Source: DAOVRL01 sp964459805 (GTDB lineage Bacteria; Planctomycetota; Phycisphaerae; Sedimentisphaerales; Anaerobacaceae). Taken from it: a stretch of DNA of 6,893 nt. The DNA is taken from the NCBI GenBank assembly GCA_964459805.1, contig CAYWOD010000197.1, positions 1 through 6,893 on the forward strand. The letters are read 5' to 3'. Positions 1-6,353 of the stretch are shown here, piece after piece (positions within the stretch are counted from its first letter, which is position 1; the number at the start of each line of letters is the position of its first letter). The notes under the pieces were generated by a model. The model had not been told where the DNA came from and ran no database searches. It was given only the letters and a program-made list of their open reading frames with translations. The position numbers were made by a program, and so were the translations under genes.

Positions 1-132
1 ATTTACATACTAATTCAAATTCAGGAAATGTCCAATTCCGACTGAAGCATTACACGCCGACAGATAATAATATCACTTTTTTATCTGCACATCATCAAGA
101 ACAATAAATTTGCCTGAAAATTTGTCTTTCAC
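1..132. other. AT-rich intergenic stretch, no clear gene
   Basis: This short stretch is AT-rich and holds no ORF of useful length on either strand. The only coding candidate is a 19-codon ORF on the minus strand (132 to 73). It starts with GTG directly after the stop codon of the neighbouring minus-strand gene and ends in TGA; its product would end in IVLDDVQIKK. It has no ribosome binding site of its own beyond the end of the upstream gene, so I do not call it as a gene. No terminator with a T-tract and no tRNA-like fold was seen. Confidence 0.5.
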
Positions 133-564
133 TTAATCACCTTTAGACAGCCAGTTAATCAATAACCCTCCAATAACTCCTCCCAGAAAACTTACAATAA
201 CCCAAATCCAGTGATTTTTATATTCAGCAAACCAGAGTCCACTGCGAGTCCACCAAGAGCTATATTTTCTGCCGAGATCATAACCTTCTATACTCAAACT
301 AAGCTCAATAGAACTGCCAGCTTCCCGATATTTTATAAACTTTCTTTCCGAAAGAACTTTGTTTGCAGTTGCCACTCTGCTTTTTCCTTCGAGCCATTTT
401 TTATAATTATTTGAGCTTTCTTGATGTTGTGTGTCACATTTGGGAAATATAGTTTTAATCAAATTATTTTCTTCAATAAATTCCATTTTTTCTGGTTCGC
501 CGATTTTCTTATAGTATAATTCCAGCAACTTTCTTTCATCTTTTGGTAGCCACATAATCTTCAT
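133..564 (-). CDS. Small winged-helix-like protein with C-terminal membrane anchor (hypothetical)
   Basis: This is a 143-residue protein of unknown function. Residues 4-40 (starting MWLPKDERKLLELYY) and 62-98 (a helix, then LSLSIEGYDLGRKY) look like a winged-helix fold: the hydrophobic strand followed by a G-x-x-L-G turn is typical of such wings. Residues 119-138 (WIWVIVSFLGGVIGGLLINW) form one clear membrane helix next to the C-terminus, with a charged KGD end. I infer a cytoplasmic head on a C-terminal anchor. The start is uncertain. Met1 (codon 562-564) has only a GGGA very close to it, whereas Met4 (codon 553-555) has the same GGGA at about 10 nt. A hand count of one 60-base line gives about 37% GC against about 55% in a dnaE line, so acquisition by transfer is plausible. 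It lies 105 bp downstream of dnaE, behind two palindromic repeats. Confidence 0.72.
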   Translation of the reverse strand: MKIMWLPKDERKLLELYYKKIGEPEKMEFIEENNLIKTIFPKCDTQHQESSNNYKKWLEGKSRVATANKVLSERKFIKYREAGSSIELSLSIEGYDLGRKYSSWWTRSGLWFAEYKNHWIWVIVSFLGGVIGGLLINWLSKGD

Positions 565-577
565 TTCCCAAGGCCAG

Positions 578-598
578 ATCCTTCGCTTCGCTCAGGAT
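578..598. repeat. Short interspersed palindrome (TCCTGAGCG type)
   Basis: ATCCT (578-582) and AGGAT (594-598) are perfect inverted arms around a GC-rich core. Read on the minus strand the unit begins GTCATCCTGAGCG, then GAAGCGAAGGATCTGG. I recognise this as a type of short interspersed palindrome common in environmental bacterial genomes, but copy number in this genome is not visible here. It sits between dnaE and the small membrane-anchored gene and could fold in the RNA of either. Confidence 0.6.
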
Positions 599-611
599 GA
601 CAAATATCTGG

Positions 612-631
612 ATTCCCGCTTCCGCGGGAAT
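612..631. repeat. dRS3-like palindrome, possible dnaE 3' hairpin
   Basis: A perfect 8-bp inverted repeat, ATTCCCGC (612-619) and GCGGGAAT (624-631), encloses a 4-nt loop. It matches the ATTCCC-N8-GGGAAT pattern of the neisserial dRS3 repeat, which also occurs widely elsewhere. On the minus strand it is preceded by GTC, so the unit begins GTCATTCCCGC. It lies about 38 nt past the dnaE stop codon, so the hairpin could stabilise or help end the dnaE transcript. There is no T-tract, so it is not a standard intrinsic terminator. Confidence 0.65.
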
Positions 632-669
632 GACGGCACACTCAATCCGGGGAACAACAGCATAGCAAG

Positions 670-3600
670 TCATCTTGTCAGTTGGAAGTTTTCTTCGCCG
701 AGGAGCTGTTTCATTTTTCGACAGAATTCCAGGTCGGGGTTGACGGACAGGCTCCTGTCGGCGGCGGCGCTGACTCTGCCTTTTTCGGTTCTCACTACAA
801 CATAAAGCGGGCTTCTGCCTTTGTGGCACCGACAGATGCTCTTTATCTCAGCGACCTTTTCCTTCGTGACGTCAGCGGCATTGAGCCTTATTCTGACCTT
901 GGCCGCCAGTTTCTTTCTAACCTCCTCGATCCGAATCAGCTCCGAGGCCAGGACATTCGGCCTTTCCCTCCTAAAGTCGAGGTTTCCCCTGACGAAAACA
1001 ACCGCATCCTCCGCCATCAATTCGCCGAACTTTTTCAGCACACCGGGGAACACGACCACCTCGACCTGGCCCTGCAGATCTTCGAGCGTAAAGACGGCCA
1101 TTTTCGCCCCGGCGTTCCGGCCCGTCTTGGTCAGATTGTACCTTATCCTTGTTATCATTCCGCCGATCACGACATCTTTTTCCTGTGTTGCCTCGCTCAA
1201 TTGCGAGCTGTTGTGCGTGGAGTAAATGTTTATCGTTTCGGCGTGGTGGCTCAGAGGATTGCTCGTCACGTAAAATCCGAGTACCTCTTTCTCATAAGCC
1301 AACATCTGCGGCTCCGGCCACGGTGCTACGTGCGGCAGGCGCTGGTAGTCCTGCGAATAGTCGGTATCGGGCGTTTGCCCGAAGAAGTTCATCTGCCCGT
1401 TCGCCCGATCGACCTGCAGGCTCGCGCCGTTTTCCATCGCCCTCTCGAGCCCGGCCATCATCTGGTGGCGGTTGCCGCCCAGCTTGTCGAAGGCCCCGGC
1501 CTTGATGAGTGACTCGAGCACCTGCTTATTCGCAGCCCGCAAATCCACGTTCTCGCAGAAATGGAACAGACTCTCGAAGCGGCCCGCCCTCGCCCGAGCG
1601 ACTATGATTTGCTCGACCGCCTTGCCCCCGACCCCTTTGACAGCGGCTAATCCGAACCGTATGACGCCCTTTTTCTTTTGCCCGTCCTCGGCCTCGTCAT
1701 AGAGCGGCGTAAAATCAACACCGCTCTCGTTTATGTCCGGCGCCATAACCTCGATTCCCATCTGCTTGCTCTCGGCAATGTAATCCACCACCTTGTCGGT
1801 GTTGTCCATCTCGTAGGTCAACAGGGCCGCCATAAACTCGAGCGGCCAGTGCACCTTCATATAGGCCGTCTGGTATGCGATAAACGAATAACGCGTCGAG
1901 TGGCTCTTGTTGAAACCGTAGCCGGCAAATCGCTCGATAAGCTCGAAGATATGCTCGGCCTGCTGTTGCGTCAGGCCCTTGTTCCCGCAGCCTTCGATGA
2001 ACCTCTCCCGCTCTTTGGCGATGGTCCGGCGATTCTTTTTGCTTATCGCCTTGATAAGACCGTAGGCCTCGCGCAGCGGTATATCACCCAGCCGATTGCA
2101 AATCCGCATCACCTGTTCCTGGTAGGTCATTATGCCGTGTGTCTCTTCGAGAACCTCGGTCATAATCGGATGCGGCAGGTTCCATTTGGCCCCATGCTTT
2201 CGGTCAATATAATCCGGAATCAGTATCATAGGCCCCGGCCTGTAAAGGGCGTTGGCCGCGATCAGGTCTTCTATCCGGTCCGGCTTCATCTTCATCAGCA
2301 TATTCTGCATACCGCCGGACTCGAACTGGAATACACCTTTCGTCCTCCCCGCCGAGAAAAGCTCGAATACATCCCGGTCGGCAAGGTCGAGCTTCTCCAA
2401 GTCGATATCCACGCCGTGAATGCCCCTGACCAACTGCCGTGCCCGCTCTAACACGCTGAGCGTCTTGAGACCCAAAAAGTCCATCTTGAGCAGCCCGACT
2501 TTCTCGACCATCGGACCCTCGAACTGCGTTATGACGTCATCGGAACCCGCAGCCTTGTACAGCGGCACGAAATTCGTCAGCGGCTCATCGGCTATCACCA
2601 CCCCCGCCGCGTGTACCGAGGCGTGACGCGCAAGGCCCTCGAGCTTTCTGCCGATATCGATCACCTTTGTGGTCTGCTCGTTCTGATCGTAGGCTCGCTT
2701 GAGCTCCGGCTCGGTCTTCAGCGCCTTATCGAGTGTCATATCCAGCGAAAAGGGCACAAGCTTGGCAAGTCTGTCCGCCTCACCCAACGGCACACCAAGG
2801 ACCCGGCATATATCACGGATAACCGCCCGCGCCTTCATTGTACCAAACGTGATAATTTGCGCGACCTGGCCGTATTTTTGGCGGACGTAGTCGATAATCT
2901 GCGCGCGGTGAGCCTGGCAGATGTCGATGTCGATATCAGGCATTTCGTTCCGGTGCGGGTCCATGAACCGCTCGAAGAGCAAATCGTATCGGATGGGATC
3001 GACATCGCACAAGCCCAGGCAGTACCCGACCAGCGTGCCGACGCCGCTGCCCCTGGCGCCGATGGGGATATTGTTTTCGCGTGCGTACTTGCAGAAATCC
3101 CACACGATAAGAAAATAGCTCGCAAAGCCCTTCGACTCAATCACCTCCAGCTCCCTGTCGAGCCTTTTCTTTACCTGGTCGGTGATCCGGTCGTATCGTT
3201 CCTTTATCCCTTCATAGCACAATCTTGTAAGAAAGTCCTCCGGCGTCGAGCCGTCCGCCGGCTCAAAACGCGGCGCGTGACGTGTCTTTAGATCGATCTC
3301 GACGTTGCAACGCTCGGCGATGGCCAGTGTATTGTCGCAGGCCTCAATCGTATCGGGAAAAAGCTGACGCATCTCGTCGGTGCTCTTTAGATAGACGTCC
3401 GCCGGATAAATCAGTCGGTCGTCGTCGGTGGCTAATTTGCCCGTACCTATCGCGCAAAGGCAGTTGTGCGCCTCGTGGTCGTCTTCGGCCAAAAAGTGCA
3501 CGTCGTTTGTTGCGACGAGCCCGAGTCCCATTTTCCCGGCAAGATCGATAAGTCCCTCTCGAACAGCAGGCTCATCGCCCTGGTGACTCTGAATCTCAAT

Positions 3601-4125
3601 GAAGAACCTCTCCGGCCCGAAGATCTTTAGAAGACTCTCGGCTGCGGCAGATGCCCCCTTCTCATCGCCGGCGGCAATCGCTGCGGCCACCTCGCCTTTC
3701 AGGCACGCCGAGGTGCAGATTAGACCTTCGTTGAACTCAGCTAAAATCTCCTTATCAATCCTCGGGCGATAGTAGAATCCTTCGGTATAACCGGCACTCG
3801 CCAGCTTCAGCAGATTCTGATAGCCGGTGTTGTTCTCGGCAAGCAGTATCAGGTGAAAGGCGGCATCGCTAATGCTGGTTTTTGTCCGGTCGAATCGGCT
3901 GCCCGGGGCAATGTACGCCTCGATGCCGATGACAGGCTTGATGTGTGCGGCCTTTGCCTTCGTATAGAACTCGACGGCCCCGAACAGATTGCCGTGGTCC
4001 GTAGCCGCCACGGAATCCATATCCAGCTCCTTGCACCGCTTGAACAATTTGCCGAAAGTAATCGCGCCGTCGAGCAGCGAGTACTGACTATGCAAATGAA
4101 GATGCGTAAATCCTTTACCCGACAT
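670..4125 (-). CDS. dnaE: DNA polymerase III subunit alpha (DnaE)
   Basis: This is the catalytic subunit of the replicative polymerase, which copies chromosomal DNA at the fork. At 1151 residues it is full length (E. coli has 1160). Order of domains: PHP (about 5-280); palm, thumb and fingers (about 280-820); helix-hairpin-helix (about 822-860, GLAAVKGVGGKAVEQI); clamp-binding peptide QMNFFG (911-916); OB fold (about 984-1066); C-terminal tau-binding region. The catalytic aspartates fit D397 and D399 in PDIDID and D549 in KMDFLGLKTL. All nine PHP metal ligands expected by alignment to mycobacterial DnaE1 are present: H10, H12, D19, H44, E69, H91, C141, D208 and H210. Intrinsic 3'-5' proofreading is therefore likely. 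There is no intein at the GFNKSHS or PDIDID sites. The ATG start has AAGGA 11 nt upstream. The repeat-rich gap upstream suggests transcription separate from the ATPase gene. Confidence 0.97.
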   Translation of the reverse strand: MSGKGFTHLHLHSQYSLLDGAITFGKLFKRCKELDMDSVAATDHGNLFGAVEFYTKAKAAHIKPVIGIEAYIAPGSRFDRTKTSISDAAFHLILLAENNTGYQNLLKLASAGYTEGFYYRPRIDKEILAEFNEGLICTSACLKGEVAAAIAAGDEKGASAAAESLLKIFGPERFFIEIQSHQGDEPAVREGLIDLAGKMGLGLVATNDVHFLAEDDHEAHNCLCAIGTGKLATDDDRLIYPADVYLKSTDEMRQLFPDTIEACDNTLAIAERCNVEIDLKTRHAPRFEPADGSTPEDFLTRLCYEGIKERYDRITDQVKKRLDRELEVIESKGFASYFLIVWDFCKYARENNIPIGARGSGVGTLVGYCLGLCDVDPIRYDLLFERFMDPHRNEMPDIDIDICQAHRAQIIDYVRQKYGQVAQIITFGTMKARAVIRDICRVLGVPLGEADRLAKLVPFSLDMTLDKALKTEPELKRAYDQNEQTTKVIDIGRKLEGLARHASVHAAGVVIADEPLTNFVPLYKAAGSDDVITQFEGPMVEKVGLLKMDFLGLKTLSVLERARQLVRGIHGVDIDLEKLDLADRDVFELFSAGRTKGVFQFESGGMQNMLMKMKPDRIEDLIAANALYRPGPMILIPDYIDRKHGAKWNLPHPIMTEVLEETHGIMTYQEQVMRICNRLGDIPLREAYGLIKAISKKNRRTIAKERERFIEGCGNKGLTQQQAEHIFELIERFAGYGFNKSHSTRYSFIAYQTAYMKVHWPLEFMAALLTYEMDNTDKVVDYIAESKQMGIEVMAPDINESGVDFTPLYDEAEDGQKKKGVIRFGLAAVKGVGGKAVEQIIVARARAGRFESLFHFCENVDLRAANKQVLESLIKAGAFDKLGGNRHQMMAGLERAMENGASLQVDRANGQMNFFGQTPDTDYSQDYQRLPHVAPWPEPQMLAYEKEVLGFYVTSNPLSHHAETINIYSTHNSSQLSEATQEKDVVIGGMITRIRYNLTKTGRNAGAKMAVFTLEDLQGQVEVVVFPGVLKKFGELMAEDAVVFVRGNLDFRRERPNVLASELIRIEEVRKKLAAKVRIRLNAADVTKEKVAEIKSICRCHKGRSPLYVVVRTEKGRVSAAADRSLSVNPDLEFCRKMKQLLGEENFQLTR

Positions 4126-4136
4126 ATCTTAAGCCG

Positions 4137-4141
4137 TCCTT
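4137..4141 (-). promoter_or_regulatory. Ribosome binding site of dnaE
   Basis: AAGGA on the minus strand lies 11 nt before the dnaE ATG (4123-4125). It supports that start, which is followed directly by the conserved THLHLHS opening of the PHP domain. Confidence 0.55.
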
Positions 4142-4191
4142 AACAGTCTTTGCGACGGGACTATTGCTCTGTTGCATATAATTGAGGACTC

Positions 4192-4295
4192 GTCATTGCG
4201 AGGCCCCCTGGGGGCCATAGAAATCCCATCTGACAGAGATCAGAGATTGTTTCGCCCGTCCGACTACGCTCAGAACAGGCTTCGCTCGCAATGAC
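4192..4295. mobile_element. MITE-like element with 11-bp terminal inverted repeats
   Basis: GTCATTGCGAG (4192-4202) and CTCGCAATGAC (4285-4295) are perfect 11-bp terminal inverted repeats 104 bp apart end to end. Inside are a perfect GGCCCCC-T-GGGGGCC palindrome (4202-4216), a TCTGA/TCAGA pair (4229-4233 and 4240-4244), and a CTGAGCG-type segment (4261-4280, minus strand). It has no coding capacity. The class is familiar from many environmental genomes; whether it is mobilised as a MITE or spreads as a REP-like unit is not shown. It starts 5 nt past the ATPase stop codon and ends about 66 nt before the dnaE start, so it could fold in RNA reading from one gene into the other. Confidence 0.7.
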
Positions 4296-4300
4296 ATCCA

Positions 4301-4930
4301 TCACTCAGTTTGCGACAGAACACTATGATATGCCCTGAGCTTATCGGTGTCAACTTTCTCATCATTTGCGTAGATGTCGTAGAGCTCGCGCAGGGACGTT
4401 CGGATATTGCCGTTGTGCCGGTGATAGACTCCGTTAAAGAAATCGGCGCCTACCCCATCCTCACTTAGCAGCAGCTCGGCTACTATATCCCGGAAAAGCT
4501 CAGGCGTCGTCTCGCATTCTATCAGCGTCGGCAGCAGCCCGGACTTATGTGTGGTTATTACGAGCCCTGCGTCTGTCTTGAGGATGCCGCGCTTCAGGCC
4601 GAGCCACGCAAATCGGCTTATTGAATCGGCGCCGTCTAAGAAGACTACTTCGTCACCGGCAAGCTCCAAGACGAGGCGTTTGCGCCTTGAGCGGGTAAAG
4701 GGGCATGTGTCGTTCACAAAAACGCTTTTCGTGCTCAGCCCTTTCTTCTCAAGGCGCGCCTGGAAATCCTCGAGCAGCGTGGTCTTTCCGGAGCCCTCGG
4801 GCCCGATTATCGCCGCCCGATAGTTCATCTGCTCAAGATGCATCACCAGCTCCTCGAAGCTCGTTCCCACCGCCCGATACCGAATCTTCTCAATGCGCTC
4901 AACACAAAATGGGTTATCACGCGCCTTCAC
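4301..4930 (-). CDS. Small stand-alone P-loop (AAA/ORC-like) ATPase, function unknown
   Basis: This is a 209-residue cytoplasmic nucleotide-binding protein. It shows a Walker A motif, GPEGSGKTT (43-51), a Walker B strand, VVFLDGAD (95-102, with D99), and a sensor-1-like TTHKSG (126-131). Near the C-terminus, GNIRTSLRELYDIY (174-187) resembles the closing helix of Orc/Cdc6-type and other STAND-like ATPases (GNIREALRELYD). A short N-terminal segment (FCVERIEKIRY, then FEELVMHLEQM) leads into the P-loop. I see no fused DNA-binding, membrane or effector domain, so partner and substrate are unknown. The start codon is GTG, directly preceded in frame by TAG, with GGAG 7 nt upstream, so no earlier start is possible. 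It is upstream of and co-oriented with dnaE, 175 bp apart. A role tied to replication is possible but is not supported by motif evidence. Confidence 0.85.
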   Translation of the reverse strand: MKARDNPFCVERIEKIRYRAVGTSFEELVMHLEQMNYRAAIIGPEGSGKTTLLEDFQARLEKKGLSTKSVFVNDTCPFTRSRRKRLVLELAGDEVVFLDGADSISRFAWLGLKRGILKTDAGLVITTHKSGLLPTLIECETTPELFRDIVAELLLSEDGVGADFFNGVYHRHNGNIRTSLRELYDIYANDEKVDTDKLRAYHSVLSQTE

Positions 4931-4937
4931 CTAACGG

Positions 4938-4941
4938 CTCC
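4938..4941 (-). promoter_or_regulatory. Ribosome binding site fixing a GTG start
   Basis: GGAG on the minus strand is 7 nt before the GTG at 4928-4930. The preceding in-frame codon is TAG and the next internal ATG would cut into the fold before the P-loop, so this site decides the ATPase start. Confidence 0.6.
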
Positions 4942-5031
4942 AAGTCTTTCATATAAGCGTCAATCAATTTCCGCGACCATCATTGCCTGGTTTGAGTCAA
5001 TTATCAATAACAAAGATTGCGTATCTTGTGA

Positions 5032-5151
5032 AGGGTAAAGCGAGGGGCTCCGTTCGGCTATGACCACTGGAGAGAAATTACAGCAGCGAAGCTGAAACTG
5101 GAATCAACGTTGAGACCGAGAAGACCAAACAAATGTAGCGGACACCTTTAA
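5032..5151 (+). pseudogene. Decayed C-terminal tail of a REP-associated (Y1) transposase
   Basis: An open frame with no start codon runs from just after TGA (5029-5031) to TAA (5149-5151). It reads VKRGAPFGYDHW, then LKLESTLRPRRPNK. From family knowledge, REP-associated tyrosine transposases (TnpA_REP, Y1 superfamily) typically end in a segment like RGxPFGxxxW, then LGLExTLRPRGRPRK. The match is short but specific in order and spacing, with the final basic RPRGRP reduced to RPRRPN. The HUH motif and catalytic tyrosine region are absent: neither the preceding 100 bp nor the other plus frames show them. I read this as a relic of about 39 codons, not an expressed gene. It lies in the 338-bp gap between divergent genes, in a window rich in REP-like palindromes. 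Confidence 0.55.
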
Positions 5152-5199
5152 TTATCTCCGAAACTATGGTAGGCTGTGCTGTGCACAACATTTGACTGG

Positions 5200-5228
5200 T
5201 TGACAATGGAAAGTCGATATAGTATAAG
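5200..5228 (+). promoter_or_regulatory. Strong sigma70-type promoter for the three-repeat secreted protein
   Basis: A consensus -35 box TTGACA (5200-5205) and a -10 box TATAAG (5223-5228) are separated by exactly 17 bp. Transcription would begin near 5235, giving a leader of about 35 nt before the ATG at 5269. The promoter lies inside an N-terminal extension of the ORF, which argues against the earlier start at 5176. A second TTGACT at 5192-5197 has no well-spaced partner. Confidence 0.7.
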
Positions 5229-5254
5229 ACAGGTGAACAAATTATTACTTTTTT

Positions 5255-5260
5255 GGAAGG
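5255..5260 (+). promoter_or_regulatory. Ribosome binding site for the secreted protein
   Basis: GGAAGG is 8 nt before the ATG at 5269-5271, and that ATG begins a signal peptide. This fixes the start. Confidence 0.65.
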
Positions 5261-5268
5261 GATGCACT

Positions 5269-6333
5269 ATGAGAAACCAAACATTTGTCAAGGCGGTGGT
5301 GTTTTGTTCACTGCTGGTTCTGGTCGTGCCCACAGTACAGGGCGCGGCCCAGTCGTCTTCGTCTCGCAGAACCAGATCGGGGTTGTACGGCGACTGGGAG
5401 GTCAAGGTCGATTACGGTGAGAGGCAGATGGACTCGATTCTGGCGTTCTCCAGGGACAGGGAGGGCAACCGAACCGGTCAGTGGATCAGTTCCTGGGGAC
5501 TTGGCGAACTCAAAGACCTTAAGTATGAAGAAGGTCAACTGAGCTTCGCACAGGTCTATCGATTCGGCGAGAATGAATTCACCTCGAAGTTCACTGGAAC
5601 AATCGAAGACGGCAAGCTTACAGGGACTCTATCCAGCGACAGAGGCGAGTATAAGCTCGAAGGCAAGCCTCCCAAACGAATACCCAGGATCGTCGGGAGT
5701 TGGGAAATAGAGTTCAAGACAGGCGGGCCTGAAATCACGTCAACGCTCGTTGTCAAGCCTGTCAAGTCCGAAAAACCTGACCAAGAGGGCAAGCTCACAG
5801 CCCAATGGCAGGACAAACGGGCCGAACACCAGATCACCGATTTGCAGTATGAACGAGGCAGGCTGACCTTCAAGTGGAGGAGAAAAGGCCAGATGCAGGA
5901 CCGTGAATGGGCTACTCTCGAGGGAACCGTTCGGAGGGACACCGATACACTTTCCGGCGTGATGAAAGCCAAGGGGATAGATATTCCACTTGAGGGAAGA
6001 CGCATCGGAGCTGCCCTTATCGGCACATGGAATCTTGAAGTCGCATCCGAGCGGGGCAGTCGTAAGCAGAGACTCAAGGTCAACCGGGACATGAGCGGCT
6101 TGTACGGGGCTATTCCCATCAAGAAGGTCAATTTTGAAGACGACAAAATCAGTTTTAAGGTCGTTCTGGAATTCGGTGAGCGGAAATTCGAAATGAGCTT
6201 CGAAGGAAAGCTGGCCGAGTCGAAGGAGCCGAAGGAGTTGAAGCTGACCGGCGAGTTGAAAACTTCCAGAGGCAGCCAGAAGGTGGCCGGTAAGAAGGTT
6301 ATCCGTACATTTGGAAGACCCGGCACAAGGTAA
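5269..6333 (+). CDS. Secreted protein with three tandem beta-rich repeats (hypothetical)
   Basis: This is a 354-residue exported protein of unknown function. Residues 1-25 form a signal peptide: MRNQTFVK, a hydrophobic core, then VQG before AAQ, with likely signal peptidase I cleavage near 25-27. There is no lipobox Cys. The mature part is three diverged repeats of about 95-105 residues: 38-133 (GLYGDWEVKV ... YKLEGK), 141-243 (IVGSWEIEF ... IPLEGRR) and 249-343 (LIGTWNLEV ... QKVAGKK). Each has a G-x-W opening, a middle strand like DLxYExGxLxF, and a closing F-x-GT ... LxGxL ... LEG. The alternating pattern suggests a lipocalin- or barrel-like beta fold per repeat, probably periplasmic or surface. 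The protein is rich in Lys, Arg and Glu. I see no catalytic motif. The start is set by the ribosome binding site and signal peptide. It is transcribed alone from its own strong promoter. Confidence 0.88.
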   Translation: MRNQTFVKAVVFCSLLVLVVPTVQGAAQSSSSRRTRSGLYGDWEVKVDYGERQMDSILAFSRDREGNRTGQWISSWGLGELKDLKYEEGQLSFAQVYRFGENEFTSKFTGTIEDGKLTGTLSSDRGEYKLEGKPPKRIPRIVGSWEIEFKTGGPEITSTLVVKPVKSEKPDQEGKLTAQWQDKRAEHQITDLQYERGRLTFKWRRKGQMQDREWATLEGTVRRDTDTLSGVMKAKGIDIPLEGRRIGAALIGTWNLEVASERGSRKQRLKVNRDMSGLYGAIPIKKVNFEDDKISFKVVLEFGERKFEMSFEGKLAESKEPKELKLTGELKTSRGSQKVAGKKVIRTFGRPGTR

Positions 6334-6353
6334 ACGAAGCATATTCTGTTGGG

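Noticed and set aside
536..829. A 97-codon minus-strand frame overlapping the dnaE 3' end
   Set aside because: It is out of frame with dnaE, runs through both palindromic repeats and into the next gene, and reads as low-complexity basic sequence.
1875..2945. An intein in dnaE
   Set aside because: dnaE is a frequent intein host, but the PDIDID and GFNKSHS regions are uninterrupted and total length is normal.
682..3291. Several long plus-strand open frames opposite dnaE
   Set aside because: They are antisense to an intact conserved gene. None has recognisable motifs, and they follow from its codon bias.
4126..4190. A dnaE promoter at TATATG near 4175-4180 (minus strand)
   Set aside because: The -10-like box has no acceptable -35 at 16-18 bp, so no promoter was called.
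5176..5268. An upstream ATG extending the secreted protein by 31 residues
   Set aside because: The extension contains the TTGACA/TATAAG promoter, hides the signal peptide and lacks a ribosome binding site. The ATG at 5269 has GGAAGG and begins a clean signal peptide.
5556..6342. Two long minus-strand frames opposite the secreted-protein gene
   Set aside because: They lie opposite a gene with promoter, ribosome binding site, signal peptide and internal repeats, and have none of these themselves.
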